DNA of 64,000 nt from Hysterangium stoloniferum (GCA_015178975.1 WHVD01000072.1:186001-250000), one strand, 5' to 3'. Positions 45,244 to 57,681 are shown, counted from the first letter of the stretch. Notes: generated by a model from the sequence alone, not told the origin. Program-made: numbers and translations.

Positions 45244-45355
45244 TGTTAGAAATCATAGTGTTGCATGTCGTTGATGCCCGGCTATTTCGTACTTTACAGT
45301 AGCTTAGTCATCATAAATAAAACCTTGTCCATTTTTGTTACACCATCATTGAACA
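45244..45355 (+). repeat. 5' LTR of the gag-only element (112 bp)
   Basis: Very short LTR with TG/CA ends. Contains the core CTATTTCGTACTTTACAGTA that also occurs, diverged, at 55603-55622. Confidence 0.93.
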
Positions 45356-45413
45356 GGTTATGGGCCCCGCCCCGTTGCTTTAAAAAGTCACACTAATACT
45401 GTCTCATCATCTT

Positions 45414-46211
45414 ATGTCTAATATCAATGCCTTACTTGCAAGTATCCCAAAACTCTCGGGTGATAACTACCATGAATGGAAATTTTCACTGTCAATGGTT
45501 TTGCAGCGTGCTGGATCATGGAGTGTTGTTAATGGTGGAGTAAAGGCACCTAAGGATGAGAATAGCAAGGAGTATTTGGATTGGGCAAAGCATTCAGAGG
45601 ATGGTTACACAGCGATTGGATTGACAATTGCGTCAAGCCAACAATCGTATATTCAGGATTGCACCACTGGACCAGAGGCATGGCAAGCACTTGTGAAAAT
45701 CTATCAGGCAAATAATGGGGCCAATTGGATTTCGTTGAAACGCCAGCTCTATATGTACCAGCATGATGTCAAAAAGCCAGTGATGGAATATGTCCATGGC
45801 ATTTTGACTCTGGCTTCACAGCTTCGAGCAATTGGAGTCGAGTTACATGATGAGGATGTGCCGGATGTCCTCATTTATTGTTTGGCTCCGGAATTTGGTG
45901 CGGTAGCAACTGCTCTTATGCAGCATGTGGGATCACTTACTGTCGAAGAAATTTCTGCGGCGCTGGTAGAAGAAGAAAGTCATCTAAAAGGGCAGAAAGA
46001 AAATGAGGGTCAGATTGCCATGAAAATGAAAGTCTACTCACCAAATGTGTGACAGCTGAAGAATTGCTATAGATGCAACAGCGAAGGTCACATTGCATGT
46101 TTTTGTCCTGCACCGAGGCCAGTTGTTTCGTCTTCAAATGGATTACCTACCAAAAACCAGGAGATCCCCACTGATAGCACAGGGATGAGTGCTTATATTT
46201 TGCACACTTGA
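45414..46211 (+). pseudogene. gag: Gag of the gag-only LTR element
   Basis: ATG at 45414. 265 aa if one TGA at 46050-46052 is ignored; the frame continues unbroken to TGA at 46209. It has the copia-type gag pattern: an N-terminal PKLSGDNYHEWKFSLSMVL motif, WISLKRQLYMYQHDVKKPVM, LASQLRAIGVELHDEDV, LIYCLAPEF; after the TGA comes a knuckle CYRCNSEGHIACFC (C-X2-C-X4-H-X4-C). The premature TGA precedes CAGCTGAAGAAT and is compatible with CGA to TGA. It is not closely similar to the gag of the host copia. A particle protein of this kind could package its own RNA (inference). Confidence 0.85.
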
Positions 46212-46546
46212 AATCATCGTGCAGACTAGGAGTTATGAGTAGGGCTCCAAGGTCCAGCATTTGTTTGCATACTGGGAGGTTGGGGGAACGCGTTCTAGGA
46301 GCAAAGATGCTCTGAGGTTCGGTTCAATGCCAAATGTATCAGACGTATTGCGTCTAGTGGGCGAGTGAGTTTCTCAAAAATTTCGAGTGGATTCTGCGTC
46401 TAGTGGGCACAGCGGGTTTTCGTGTCAACTTTTCAGATGGATTTTGCGTCAAGTGGGTGCATTTTTTTTGTGTTAAAAAGATGTTTAATTTTTTGGATGG
46501 TATGTATGGATCTACTATGGGCTCTCAATGACATGCAAAGTGGGTG

Positions 46547-46658
46547 TGTTAGAAATCATAGTGTTGCATGTCGTTGATGCCCAGCTATTTCATACTTTAC
46601 AGTAGCTTAGTCATCATAAATAAAACCTTGTCCGTTTTCGTTACACTGTCATCGAACA
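46547..46658 (+). repeat. 3' LTR of the gag-only element (112 bp)
   Basis: Second LTR copy, followed by the AAGTC duplication and then by copia gag sequence. Confidence 0.93.
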
Positions 46659-46663
46659 AAGTC

Positions 46664-47550
46664 TGTGCTTGATGTTGTTGCATTTGCTTTTGACTTATCT
46701 CCTTTCTGTTCATGTTTCCCTTTTTCTTCTTAGGTTTCCGGCATTCGGCCGAAATGTGACCCATAATCCCACAATTCCAACACTCCACGTTTTTGAATGA
46801 TTTCTCTGATTTCTGCATATTTTTAGATTTCCCGCGGTGCTTGGATGCTGACATAGCAGTCTCAGAGGCCTTCAGCTTCTTCTCTTCAATAGTGAGTCTT
46901 TCAAATTCTTCGATTATGGCTTCGACCACTTTGTTTGGTTCGAGGGGTGATGCAGTAAATTTCGCAGACATTGATATCATGCTAATGACTGGTCGGTAGG
47001 TTTTCAGCAATGATCCAAGTATGACGGTGACTAGATCATCATTGGATAGACCGGCATCCATGCCCTCGAGTTGGGCCTGCATTTTCATGAGTTCATCGAG
47101 GTGCGTTTTGACTGCTGAGTCATCTTCGCACTTCATCTCATACATGCGACGTCTGATATCAATTTTAACTGACAGTGCTTTACCCTCATGTTTGAGGCAT
47201 AATGCATCCCACACTGCTTTGGCCGTCTTTAGCTTCTGAATTTTGATCTGAAGACTCGGCTCAATGGACGTGAAGATCTGGGCTTTGATATACGCCTCAC
47301 GTTGTTCAAATTCATCCTGTCATTGCTCTGCAGCTTTGACCTTGGCCCAATTGTCTTCCATCATAACATGCTTTGCCCCAAAAGTTGGTGGCGGTGGCAG
47401 CTCCCTCGCAGTTCCCTCAAGGTGTCGTTTTAGACCTCTACCAGCACTGAGTACCATCAGTGTCTGGTTCTTCCAGGTAACCCAGTTCAATCCTTCTTGG
47501 TCAAGTTTTGGGACAACGAAGCTCTTGATACTAGGTTCTGCGGGGCCCAT
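46664..47550 (-). pseudogene. gag: Copia gag with CCHC knuckle
   Basis: ATG at 47550 lies in the sequence that follows the 5' LTR. MGPAEPSIKSFVVPKLDQEG then NWVTWKNQTLMVLSAGRGLK (UBN2/gag-type start); a TGA near 47321; then KTAKAVWDALCLKHEGKALS, RRRMYEMKCEDDSAVKTHLD, and a CCHC knuckle CWNCGIMGHISAEC at ~46740-46785. A Lys-rich tail follows. The frame is cut by the gag-only LTR element at 46658 and continues toward protease beyond 45239. Confidence 0.9.
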
Positions 47551-47554
47551 AACC

Positions 47555-47843
47555 TGTTGAGAATATTTGCACAGTTCTAAATATAACTCTCAGTGAGTGA
47601 TAAACCTTCACTAAGATATGTATTGTTATCTACCTAAATATAACTGAATTAATAGTAAGCAAACTACTAATGTAAGACGAGGGAAATATGCATACCTCTC
47701 AGTGAGTGATAAACCTTCACTGAGAGGTTACGCGATCGGTCTCCAACCATATATAGTATCCATAATCGAAGTGCGACTATGCAGTTGCCCAACACTTCAT
47801 TCCAGCTTACAAATGTAGCTTACATAACATTATTACTTCAACA
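47555..47843 (-). repeat. 5' LTR of the copia element
   Basis: 289 bp with intact ends (plus sense TGTTGAGAAT...TTCAACA). Confidence 0.95.
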
Positions 47844-47848
47844 CATTA

Positions 47849-50800
47849 CCACTACTATTCTTCACATTTACACTTCTAATGTAATGTAGCATATTTGTTA
47901 CAGGTAGTAAATATAGTCGAGTCACTACTTGTGTCGACTGAGCATATTTGTTACAGAGTAGCGGGCTTTTGGCACGCGGAAGCAATATATACTGCGCACT
48001 CCAATTGATGCACTTTTCCTCGGACTTGTTCCCAATATCTGCTCGGCGGATTCCGACATGGCCTTTGGTCACAAGAGTCGGAAGTATCGCCTATTTCATT
48101 TTCGTCTTTTAGGACGACAAATGTAGGATATCTGGAAACTCATGAAACCTGCCATTCAGGAAGAGATACAGCGACTATCCAGATTTGTGGGCTTGTGACA
48201 ATAGTGATATTTCACACTGAAGTCCATGTTTTGAATAATGGGATTCATGTGGGTAGATGGTGCTATGTCAGATAGCCACGTTTCCTGGTATATCGGGAGT
48301 TCCGTGGCAGTCGGTTATCTTGGCTAAGCCCTTTGCCTGTCGAACGAAAAGGTTTGATTCCGAACTTGACTGGCGGTTAACAGACATGAGATATCTCCCA
48401 TTCACCCCGTGATATCTGCTAGTTTGAACGCACTGCGCGATATGACCTCGTACACGTGTTTGAAAAACAGTACTGTATGATTCCGACTTCCGACAATGCG
48501 AAGATATGCAAACCCAACTTAGAGGTCTAGGGAACCGCCCCCTGGCCTTCACGTGCGATTTAGCAAGTTTCTATCCATGACCCCGACCAATATTGATTAT
48601 AGTTGGGAATCATTGAATAGTTATTTACCCAAGAAGTTGTTGTTATGTTGTTACTCACATAGTAGCTAATCTTACTCTTCTCCGTTACAAAGTCATCATT
48701 TCCATCGACGCCATCGATGTCCGTTATCTCGTTACCTCGCAACATTCCGAGCTGTACTGTGCAGGCACCACAGCCTGCCCTCATCTGTACGTCGGCATTA
48801 TCCGTATCCACTCCCATCTTTCCCAGGTCTCCATAACAGTTTCTTTGTTGATTTCTTTTAATTCCTGTGGGAATGCTGTTTGTATTTCGGGTTCTTGCGA
48901 GGGGACTCCATAATACAAAACGACAGTTGAGAGGGAAAGTACATGGTTGCGCCAAATCGCCTCTGAAGTACACTAACCAGTTTTCTTTGCATCAACGTAA
49001 CCGTTTACCCCGTTCCATATGCAAACCTGCCTCGACTCGACAGTATGAACTGCAAAAATAGACAAACGATACTCTCACATAAAATATAACGTCTCAGGGT
49101 CAATCGATAAACCTGAACTGTGTTACCTAACATCGCTCGTTTGAAACATACACAGAACTATTTTTAATGATTTAAGTTGGATCTAAGGTACATATTGCGA
49201 CCCTAGGATTAATTAAACACTACTTTAGTCTCGTGATATCATACATATGCTGTGTTAAGGTCCGGCATATGGAAAGTACGAGAGGACACAACACCGTCTT
49301 TGATCCACGTTCCACATATTTCGAATAGGACGCAATCAAGTGATGCTTGAATATTTATTGTCGCCTTTTATGGACATCTGACACCAACTTCTGGCAATGA
49401 TCTGTCAATCTAGGCCTCCTCCGAAGGCATGACTCGGAACCTTTCATGGAAAGGGCGACGGCCTTTCATCAACTATCTAACCCTTCAACTAAATCCAATA
49501 TACAAATGCGGTACTCTATTCTCATATTGTACATCCTTTGACTGGGCAAAGCCGTTGGCGGATCGAGTCTAGGGAACACAATCTGGACACCCGCATGTTC
49601 CCGTGCTCCGATGTTTTCCGATGCAACACACTAGTAGTGATCTAGATTGATAGTTCTCATTTAAAATGATGATCCACAGTATCTACAATAATCGATGCCT
49701 ATTGTGCAGAACTGCCTTGTTCTAGCTGCTTAGCGAAATACTATACCACAAGAAGACAAAATCGGCTATTACACTAAACACTGCCAAGCAGTGAATAACG
49801 AGTTCGTTAAGTGGGTGACGTCAACCGCCGAAAGAAGCCAGACTAGGTACAGCGATAAACTGGCGGCTACCTGAGCGTATTGAGCAGCCAACTTACCAAC
49901 GCTAACGTCTGCGTCTGTCGGAATCCGAAGGATAAATAGTCTTCATTGGTCTCAGCTATTAATAGAGAGTATTTGCAACTAATATGTGTAATAGTAATCT
50001 AGTAGTAATTTCGCCAACCCCAGCCGAGGACTCATTTACGCGGGGTTAAAAATCCTTTGATAGGCGTTGAAGTCTTGGTGAATTGATGGAATCATGCCCA
50101 ATTCAATGGTAATTAATTATCTAGTACGTAGGACAATCAGTGCTAGATATAGATTTTGGTAAGGAATGAATAGCCTAATAGATCCACACCTTAACTCGGA
50201 GGTGATCGTTGATGTTATCTGGTTGTAAGTCATGAAACATCCCCTAAGAAATGAGATACCCGTAATTTTCTTTTGACTTTGATCGTTATTATTAATTGTC
50301 CCCCTCATAGCCAAAAGACGCCTTGGGTATGAGAAGAAACTTGGCAAATTCTCCGGTGGCCAAGCCTCATAAATACTCATACGTCAGTCTTATGACGCAT
50401 GTTCCCCAGACGGCTGATATCATGCGCTCTGGTTTCGTCCACAACCAAGATGACAGAATGCGTCCAGTTCCACGAGGCTTGGGAAGTCAATTGTATGGTA
50501 ATAACGTCACGATGAAGAGTATTGTAATGGCAAGTCAAAACTAAATCTATGGCTGGAATAAATCTAACCGTGGAAGGTGTTTTAAGATGGGCTACATGAG
50601 GCGTGGAGGGCAATGTCAGTGGTGTTGAAATACGAAGTGAGTCTCGTTACAAACGGATAAGGGCTACAATACATGTATCGTCCTTATATGTATACGTCTA
50701 GTAACTGCTTACTAATATAGGCGTATGGTCCGTGCTTCTTGCTGCTCGCATATCAGATTCCCAAAATCCAACAAGTGGTTGCATTAGATCGTAGGCGACG

Positions 50801-51412
50801 TACCTAAATGTCCAAACTGCGTTCTCTGTCACTAACCTCCGAATTGGGGGATGGATATGCGGGAAGGCTATACATCCTTGTATAGAATGAACCAGCAGAC
50901 ATGCGGAGAAATGCGTAAAGTAAGCAGTCATACGGATTTCTCCAGCGTGAACACGTCCCATATTCGAATAGAAAAGAAGCTAGGAAATAACCCTTGACAT
51001 GCATCGAGAATATTGATGGATGCGCTGACCCAGAAGGGATCACAGTATAAGATGTGTACTACCAGTACTAATAGTGAGAAGGGGGAGAATAGATTATGAC
51101 ATGAGAGATTATGGATTGCCCTTGTGAATTGTAACTTTGAGCTTTAACAAGCTAAACAACGCCAAATGTAGATCGCCCTATATAAGGTATATGAATCTAA
51201 AAGTCCGGGACAGTGCCATCACTCACTTGAGAGCCCGATAAGCGGAGACTAAATTACTTCCTGTTAAGGTTTGTGCGCTACGTTCCCCAGTTTTGCCTAT
51301 ACCCCCTCACCACCACTTCCCCTCCGGCATCCCTGTAACACACTCTCTTCAAACCTACTTCCAAGCGCTAATTTTCAGGGATGCTCTTGTTCCCGGCGCT
51401 AGATTTCCAGGC
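47849..51412. other. No recognised gene; copia LTR remnant at the left edge
   Basis: 47849-47960 resumes the older copia-like repeat. From ~48000 composition changes to normal CpG content. The longest ORF, 48560-48973 minus, contains GCGACTVQLGML and an Asp-rich run but lacks a start context, introns or a signal peptide, so I do not call it. TATA-like and pyrimidine-rich stretches are scattered; none fits a gene. Confidence 0.4.
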
Positions 51413-51420
51413 TATAAAAG
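51413..51420 (+). promoter_or_regulatory. TATA box of Pro/Ser-rich gene 1
   Basis: TATAAAAG 64 bp upstream of the ATG. The following ACTCAGACACATTCTCAT leader is conserved upstream of the second gene copy (63540-63560, minus). Confidence 0.65.
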
Positions 51421-51483
51421 GACCCCCACTTCAGCACCTCACCCATCACAAACAACTCAGACACATTCTCATAGTTGTGCACA

Positions 51484-51934
51484 ATGGCATACTACATCTT
51501 GTCTCCTCGTACTGCTCCCATGCTCGCATCGTCAGGGCCCCCGCCCTCGATGCCACCAACACCCAGATTGCGTCCAATTCCTCTCCCTGACGTCGACAAT
51601 AAGACCAGCAATCGTCCCCCTCGTTTGTATATGTCTCTTAATAGTGCGGTCGTTGCCTGATCTCTCCTCATCAGGCATGCCTACTCCACCGCCTTCACCC
51701 CCGCCTCGTTCACAGCATCCTACCCAAAGTGCACCAGTTCTGCGGGGCGATCCGCGCACTCGCATGCCCTCTGCACCACTGGCACCACCACCACCTGACG
51801 CTCGTCACTACGCCAGCCGTAGCGTACTAACGCCCTCTGCCCCGCCATCGCCCCCCGTTGCTGGCTACTACACGAGTTCGAGTCGTAATGCGCCGCGAAC
51901 GCCTAGAGCGGGAGCATCCAAGACGGGCGAATAA
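51484..51934 (+). CDS. Pro/Ser-rich protein, gene 1 of a homologous inverted pair
   Basis: Two exons, 51484-51622 and 51675-51934, with a 52-bp intron (GTTTGT...CTGAT...CATCAG), give 132 aa. Start MAYYILSPRTAPMLASSGPP; then PPTPRLRPIPLPDVDNKT; exon 2 encodes MPTPPPSPPPRSQ, RTRMPSAP and a tail YYTSSSRNAPRTPRAGASKT-GE. It is low-complexity, probably disordered, with no signal peptide or known domain. The same exon structure, intron position, phase and stop position occur in the minus-strand copy at 62918-63530. That conservation is the main reason to believe in the gene. Function unknown. Confidence 0.7.
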
Positions 51935-54900
51935 TATCGGCCTCATGGCCCACGAGCCATGTACACCGAGTCAGGCATCTCCTACTCCTTTTCATTTATC
52001 GACGTCACTTGCTGCGATTGCCCCCTGCCAACATTGTGAATGCGGTTGTAGAACTTAATACTCCCCACCCCTCAGGTCCGAGCAACTCGCCGTGCGTCGT
52101 CGGCGTTTGGTATCCCTCCCACTGATGACTGATCGCGGACATTTTGCATGGAGTAGCTCCATCGTTGGGACCCCCTTCTCGTTATTGATTCAGCCTGTGT
52201 CATACAACCATGCCATCTGTCACCTCTGTTCTACCTTGTACTACTCTATGTTATCTCATGTGTCTAGTTTCCTACTTTGTCGTACTACTTCATGTTGTTT
52301 TTGTCTAGTTTCCTCCCCGCTTTCTACTTCTTTATCTCGACATTGCCCAGAGCCCGATTGTACTGTTCTAGTGATATATGTACAAATGATATTGATTTTG
52401 TCTTTCTGCCCATTTCGCCGTTTGGACTAAGAGCACAGCATGCCTGTCGCTATTCCTTGGAACTTCACCAGCAAATGTCGCCATATCCCAGACCCCAGAT
52501 ACCCCTCCGACGAGTGCGGACTCCGTCGCAGACGCCATCTTCTCTCACTTCTCAGCGACTGCCGTCCCACAGCGACATCTTGCCCCTCAGCCCTCCCTCC
52601 CAGTCGCCGGAAGTCGCGGGAATGATCGGCGCGCGTACGGCAATCGACGCAAAAGAAGCCACGGATCCGTCACGTTTATATTAGTTATATGAAATGGTAG
52701 ATCACCTCAAAATGCGGCAAATGGCACTCGGTACCATCTGAGCGGAGAGCGCTGCTCAAGACACATGCATCAACGGGCTTTCACGTTTTGCCGATTTCGA
52801 GTCGATAGGGCGCAGTTCCAGAAAGAGGAGTTATTTTGATTGCACAATTGCCACAAAAGGACATATGGAATTGTGGAGAAGGAACGAGGATGTTCGGAGG
52901 GGGGCGGGTGTTGACGCTGGTTGAAGGGGAAAGCCGGCCGACTTAAGCGAGTTGCAGTAAGTAGGCCTTGGCAAAATTAGAACGACAGAAATAAAAGATA
53001 AATAATAAATAATAATAAATCAATTTTCAATTGCCTAAATATGTGCAGGCACTCCGCATGCACCTATTTGAGACCAAATGTCATGAGCTTAAGCCAGATT
53101 GTGCTAAAAAAAAACAACCCGGCCCATGTGTTGATTCCCATGTACATAGCGCTCTACTGGCCTCATTCAAATTTATAGGAAGCACGAAGCATATCTGATC
53201 CATGCCGTAGATTCCGAGGCGGATCATTGCGCTCATCATACATTGTTGTTGGGGAGATGCATTAATTTGGGGTGTTTATAGTCCGTTGGCTGTCTTCAGT
53301 GAGCCTTGGGATCATGCTGACACCCGTTATGGCCATCTGTTACCATATAACCATATACGTAAGGTTCAAACCTATAAGTTGATTACTTGGTATTTTCTTG
53401 ATACGACCGTCTCGGAGCAGACAGTAGGCTTTCTCCCTTGTCATATTCATGATCGGGAGAAGTGATGGTCATGGCTTACTCGCCTGCTTTCGGTCACCGC
53501 ATGACGCCGTAAATATTAGCTACAAACCACGGGACCCAATGACGCCCATAACGCGTCTATTGGAAGGTCCTCTTTTGGACGTTGGATCGAGCTTTCCTTC
53601 CGTGAAGTGAACGTCTTCGTGGTAGAAAGTGTTGGACAACTTTGGGAACACGATCGAAAGCGGATAAAAGGGCGGACGTCATGTGATTTCATTTACACTA
53701 AAGCGAAATTCCAATTCCACTGCCACCACCATAAATGTTTTCTTGTTTTAATACGTCGATTACAGAAAAATGCAGAATAGATTGGGTTATTCCTGTGGCT
53801 ATAATATGATGATATATCATGCATGTCGTTTGAAAAAGTCGTAAGGGTCGGCGGTACTGACAAAAGTCCTACTATGGGTCATTGTTCACCTCTGCAGTGA
53901 TCCGACCATAAAGACGTGAAATCAGATTTGAATTGGCTGCATACATGGCGTGTCATGATGTGTTACCATAATTTCAAATGCAGCATGACAACGTTTTAAC
54001 AGATTCCCTCCCCTTGGCTCTTCCGACACAATCTTCTCGATGGAAGACACACTCAATCACGCTCATTAGAAGAGACTACTTACCAGGACACGGAAATCAC
54101 TTGGTTCTCTGTCATAATAAATCTTCGGCGAGATCCGATCTGATGGAAGGTTAATTGAGTCTAAATTCTTAATTCTGAGACAGCGCCAATCCATTCTTCA
54201 TATAACACACAGTCACCTTCAGAATTCCGATTCATGGTCCTGGAATAGGATCCCCACTGATTCGTGATGGTCGGTTATCAGACCCCGTATTGACAGTGGA
54301 TCCATCTCATATAACTCGACTTCTTGTCATGCTTCTCATCGCGGTTTTATGACGGTGAGATTTTGTACCAAGCAATCGATAGTACGAAGGCAGAGTGTTT
54401 TCAGAGTTTTTTTGAATTGTCCACGGCTCTCTGTACGGTGCCGTATTCGACTCCATTAATGCTCCAATGCCATAACACTGGCAACTCCATCGATGCCCCG
54501 TGGTATACTGTCAAATCTCAACAAATGAAATCTGTGGTACAGCTTAACCCCGATTAGGTCTTAACTCTATGACTTCCGAAATCAACGTGTCTTATACGCT
54601 GACAACTCCACCTGTCCTCAAACAGACCAACGGCATTAATTATTACGGGCTAGCAGTCAGAGCAGAGCAGAATCGAAGTTTTAAAATGATTTTATATAAA
54701 TTACAATTATCCAATTAATGTTCAAATAATTTAATACCAGATTTTGGAAGTGAGTTACGAGATTTTGGAGGTAAGTTACAAGATTTTGGATTAGTACATG
54801 TCACTTAGCTGCCATGCCGATATACGCTTCTATTATATGAGTCATGGTCTGACTCGCAACCCCAAACAAGAGCAGAAAGCCAACAGCGCTAATTATGCTC

Positions 54901-57681
54901 CCCTATCTACATGTTCCTTAATAAGGAACAATCGATCTTATCGATCCGCTTCAAATTTTCAAATTTTCAAAGAGCGGAAACCTAACTAAAGCTTCCTCAC
55001 ATTGAAGAATGGCCATATAGAGCTGGGCTACTTCCAAACAGTACTCCACCATTATTCAAATTATCAGATCTGAACAAAATAGAAATGCGGTAGGTTCAAG
55101 TGACAGCACTACTACCGCCTTCCCACACCCTTCTACACGTGAGCTTACGATGCGATGATGAAGCAAACCCTTATGTTTATGTGTTGGTACCACCACAATG
55201 TTGTTTCTGGCGGAAGATTCTTCGTAGCAATATGGGCGGCCCCATCTGGTCCACTCGCGTTCTTGAGCTTGCGTCCTTCTATCAGAATTGAATTCCTTCT
55301 GATCCATTGCTAGCCTGGCTTTACGTTATTGATCTCCCGGATCCCGGATCATTCTCGCTACATCGTGAGCGTCAACTTCAGCGGATCTGGTCTTGTATCC
55401 CTCAAAGGCTTCGAGAAGTTTATTGCTTCAGATACTTCCATCATTCCGAAGTTCGCAATTGCTTCCCGAATATGTGTTTATGTCAAGTGGGGATTTCGTG
55501 ATATCACTGCAAGCCGTTGAGGACGCTCACGCTTTTGCTGTGTTCTTTGGGGGCTATGCTACGCCATCAGCCGGTATATTTAATCTATTCGATGGACACC
55601 TGGCTATTTGGTACTTTACAGTAGCTTAGTAATCACTTCGGTCTATAATGGACTTGGTCGCCCCCGTGTGGACACGAAAACCTGCCCTGTATTTTCAACA
55701 CATTTTGACCTTGGGAGGGACTTTATATCATCTTTAATCAACCTAACATGGATTTCTTTGCGTCTAGCAGTCAGGAAACTACGCTGCGCTGCATAACTAT
55801 CATATATAGGTAGGCTCTACGTCATAGGATGCTACTTTTATACTACGCCTTACTGGTGCCATGTGCAGTTGCCTCTCAACCTTCCATAATGAGTTTCTCA
55901 ACTTCGGATTGAGGCTGCAGTCGAGGATCTTAAAACCATCAATGTTTACATCTGGTGTCTCCATGCCATGAATGGGGATTGTGTGGTCTTTTAAATATGT
56001 CAAGATGACCTATTGACTTTCGGCGTTCTTGCACGAGGGATATATGATACACCGCGTCGCATATTATGGATACGCGGCCATGAACAGAACCCTCACTACA
56101 TTCTCATTACTCACTCGGTGGAAATGCGGGCTCCGGTTTATCATTAGCGTAATCCATGCTTTACTTGTGTTGTATTCTGATATTTCATTCATGCCCATGC
56201 TCTCAGTGTGCGAAAATTGTGAGACTTAGATGATCTCCCAGTCTTTATGGAGTTTTCAGGAAGGCAATGCAGTACGTATATCCATGTCTCTTCAATCTTC
56301 ACCATTTTAAAAGAACGTCCAGGTGTAAACTGACCGCTTGCGGCGGTATATCCAGCAAGCACCGCTACCAAAGCTCAATGCTTCTTGATCCCCGAGGAAA
56401 AGCTTATACGTTTCCCAAAATGTATCGTACTATCATAGCCCAGCAACTAGACCGATCTTGTTTTCAAATGTATAGGGCTCCGTAACAATCGCGCAGAATG
56501 TTTGGCTCGATATCCACACAATAGCCAAATTCCAGGCACGGTGGTAGAGCTGCCCGCCATAAGCTCAAACTCGGCCTTCCCGGGACCAAACACACCAAGG
56601 GCGCTCTTTCTTGAATTTTTGTAATGAAAATGATGTGAACCCCCGCATTAATATCAGATTCATAGATCATGAACTGGGGTCTGGCGAAGTAACTTCAGGG
56701 TGCATTGATGACTTCAAAGACGAGAGATGACTGCCTTGCGACATGCAGCCTGTGTTTTGTGATGTCCCAAGTTCGTACAATGTAATTTGAAAATGATTGG
56801 CTGTAGATTTTTGCCGGCGAGATATACGTATAGTACCCGATGGCTCCTAATCTCAGTCATGGCCTCATGTTTTCCCTGTTTGATTTAAGTTGCCTAAGAA
56901 CGTCTTGCGAGCTCTGGCGGCTTGCATAAGTATTTTGCATTATTTTGAGCCAAAGACCAATATTATATATTTATATTTGTGGACAGATTGTGACTTCAAC
57001 TTGGTGCAATAACACAATCATCGACCCAATTTTAAATTCGCCCTCCCGACGCCCTCCCGACGCCCCCACCGCCACAATAGAAGTCATCTATCTGGTTGGG
57101 AGAAAGAAGCACAGATTCCGCGCGCTGTTGACTTCTTGGCACCTCATTGTGATTACTGTTGTCGAAATACGAATCTTCGATACCAATGTGACATCCGTGA
57201 ATGCAACTACTTCGTGGGACTGCAAGTGACGGGCGGTATGGTATGTCTTTGAACGGATCGTTACACGTAAGAATTGGGTTTCTTCTGTGTTGTGGCAAAG
57301 TCCAGGATGAAGAAGTGTTGATTGACTGAATTATGGAATTAGAAGCGATACAAACAAGTGTATTTCGTACATAACTGACAAACAAAATCCGACAATACAT
57401 GAGAGAGGGGAGCAAAGACAGGCTAACGGTACAGAACCAATATGCATATGATGTAATAGATGAGGATATCGGACAAGCTTTTGATGGGAAGCCAAACTTG
57501 ACAGTGGGCGGTGATGCATGTGCGAGATGTAGAGGGTGGACAAATTGAAAATGAATTTGATTAAAAAATAAACAGAGGAACCCCATAGTTATGGGCATAA
57601 AACAACACACAAGTTAACAGAAAATGAAAAAATAAGGAGAAATAGTTGCACAGCAACGTCATCATCCTACCTAGCAGCCAA
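51935..57681. other. No recognised gene; possible LTR remnant at 55599-55635
   Basis: 51935-52390 is homologous to the DNA downstream of gene 2 (62450-62917 reversed), so the duplication extends past the coding part; CTACTTCATGTTGT is a shared landmark. From 52700 to 57680 no ORF has a family signature or splice logic. 55599-55635 resembles the core of the 112-bp LTR (CTATTTGGTACTTTACAGTA, 55604-55623). 54720-54790 has two ATTTTGGAGGTAAGTTAC-like repeats. Confidence 0.4.

Larger units (their letters stand above)
45244..46658 (+). mobile_element. Gag-only LTR retrotransposon (TR-GAG-like), 1415 bp, TSD AAGTC
   Basis: 112-bp LTRs at 45244-45355 and 46547-46658, both TGTTAGAAAT...GAACA, flanked by AAGTC (45239-45243, 46659-46663). 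The LTRs differ at seven positions, all transitions. Directly after the 5' LTR stands GGTTATGGGCCCCGC, identical to the first 15 bases after the 5' LTR of the host copia element; AAAGTGGG precedes the 3' LTR. The only ORF is a copia-type gag. The ~330 bp after gag are non-coding with three imperfect TTGCGTCTAGTGGGC repeats (46360-46465). No protease, integrase or RT is present, so it must use enzymes supplied in trans. Confidence 0.93.
39987..47843 (-). mobile_element. Complete Ty1/copia element, TSD CATTA, with two nested insertions
   Basis: LTRs of 289 bp at 39987-40275 and 47555-47843, flanked by CATTA (39982-39986, 47844-47848). The left LTR terminus is mutated (TA instead of TG at its outer plus-strand end). 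On the minus strand a purine tract AAGGGAGGG abuts the 3' LTR. GGTTATGGGCCCCGC follows the 5' LTR and contains the gag ATG. Domain order: gag, protease, integrase, RT, RNase H, which defines copia. Nested: Tc1 41726-43328 (in pol before RT) and a gag-only LTR element 45244-46658 (between gag and protease). Confidence 0.95.

Noticed and set aside
48560..48973. 137-codon minus ORF with GCGACTVQLGML
   Set aside because: Briefly considered as a small secreted Cys-rich protein, but there is no signal peptide, Cys pattern or start context I can support.
57032..57610. 192-codon minus ORF
   Set aside because: It lies just downstream of the DUF6699-like gene, has no domain signature and is probably 3' UTR or spacer.
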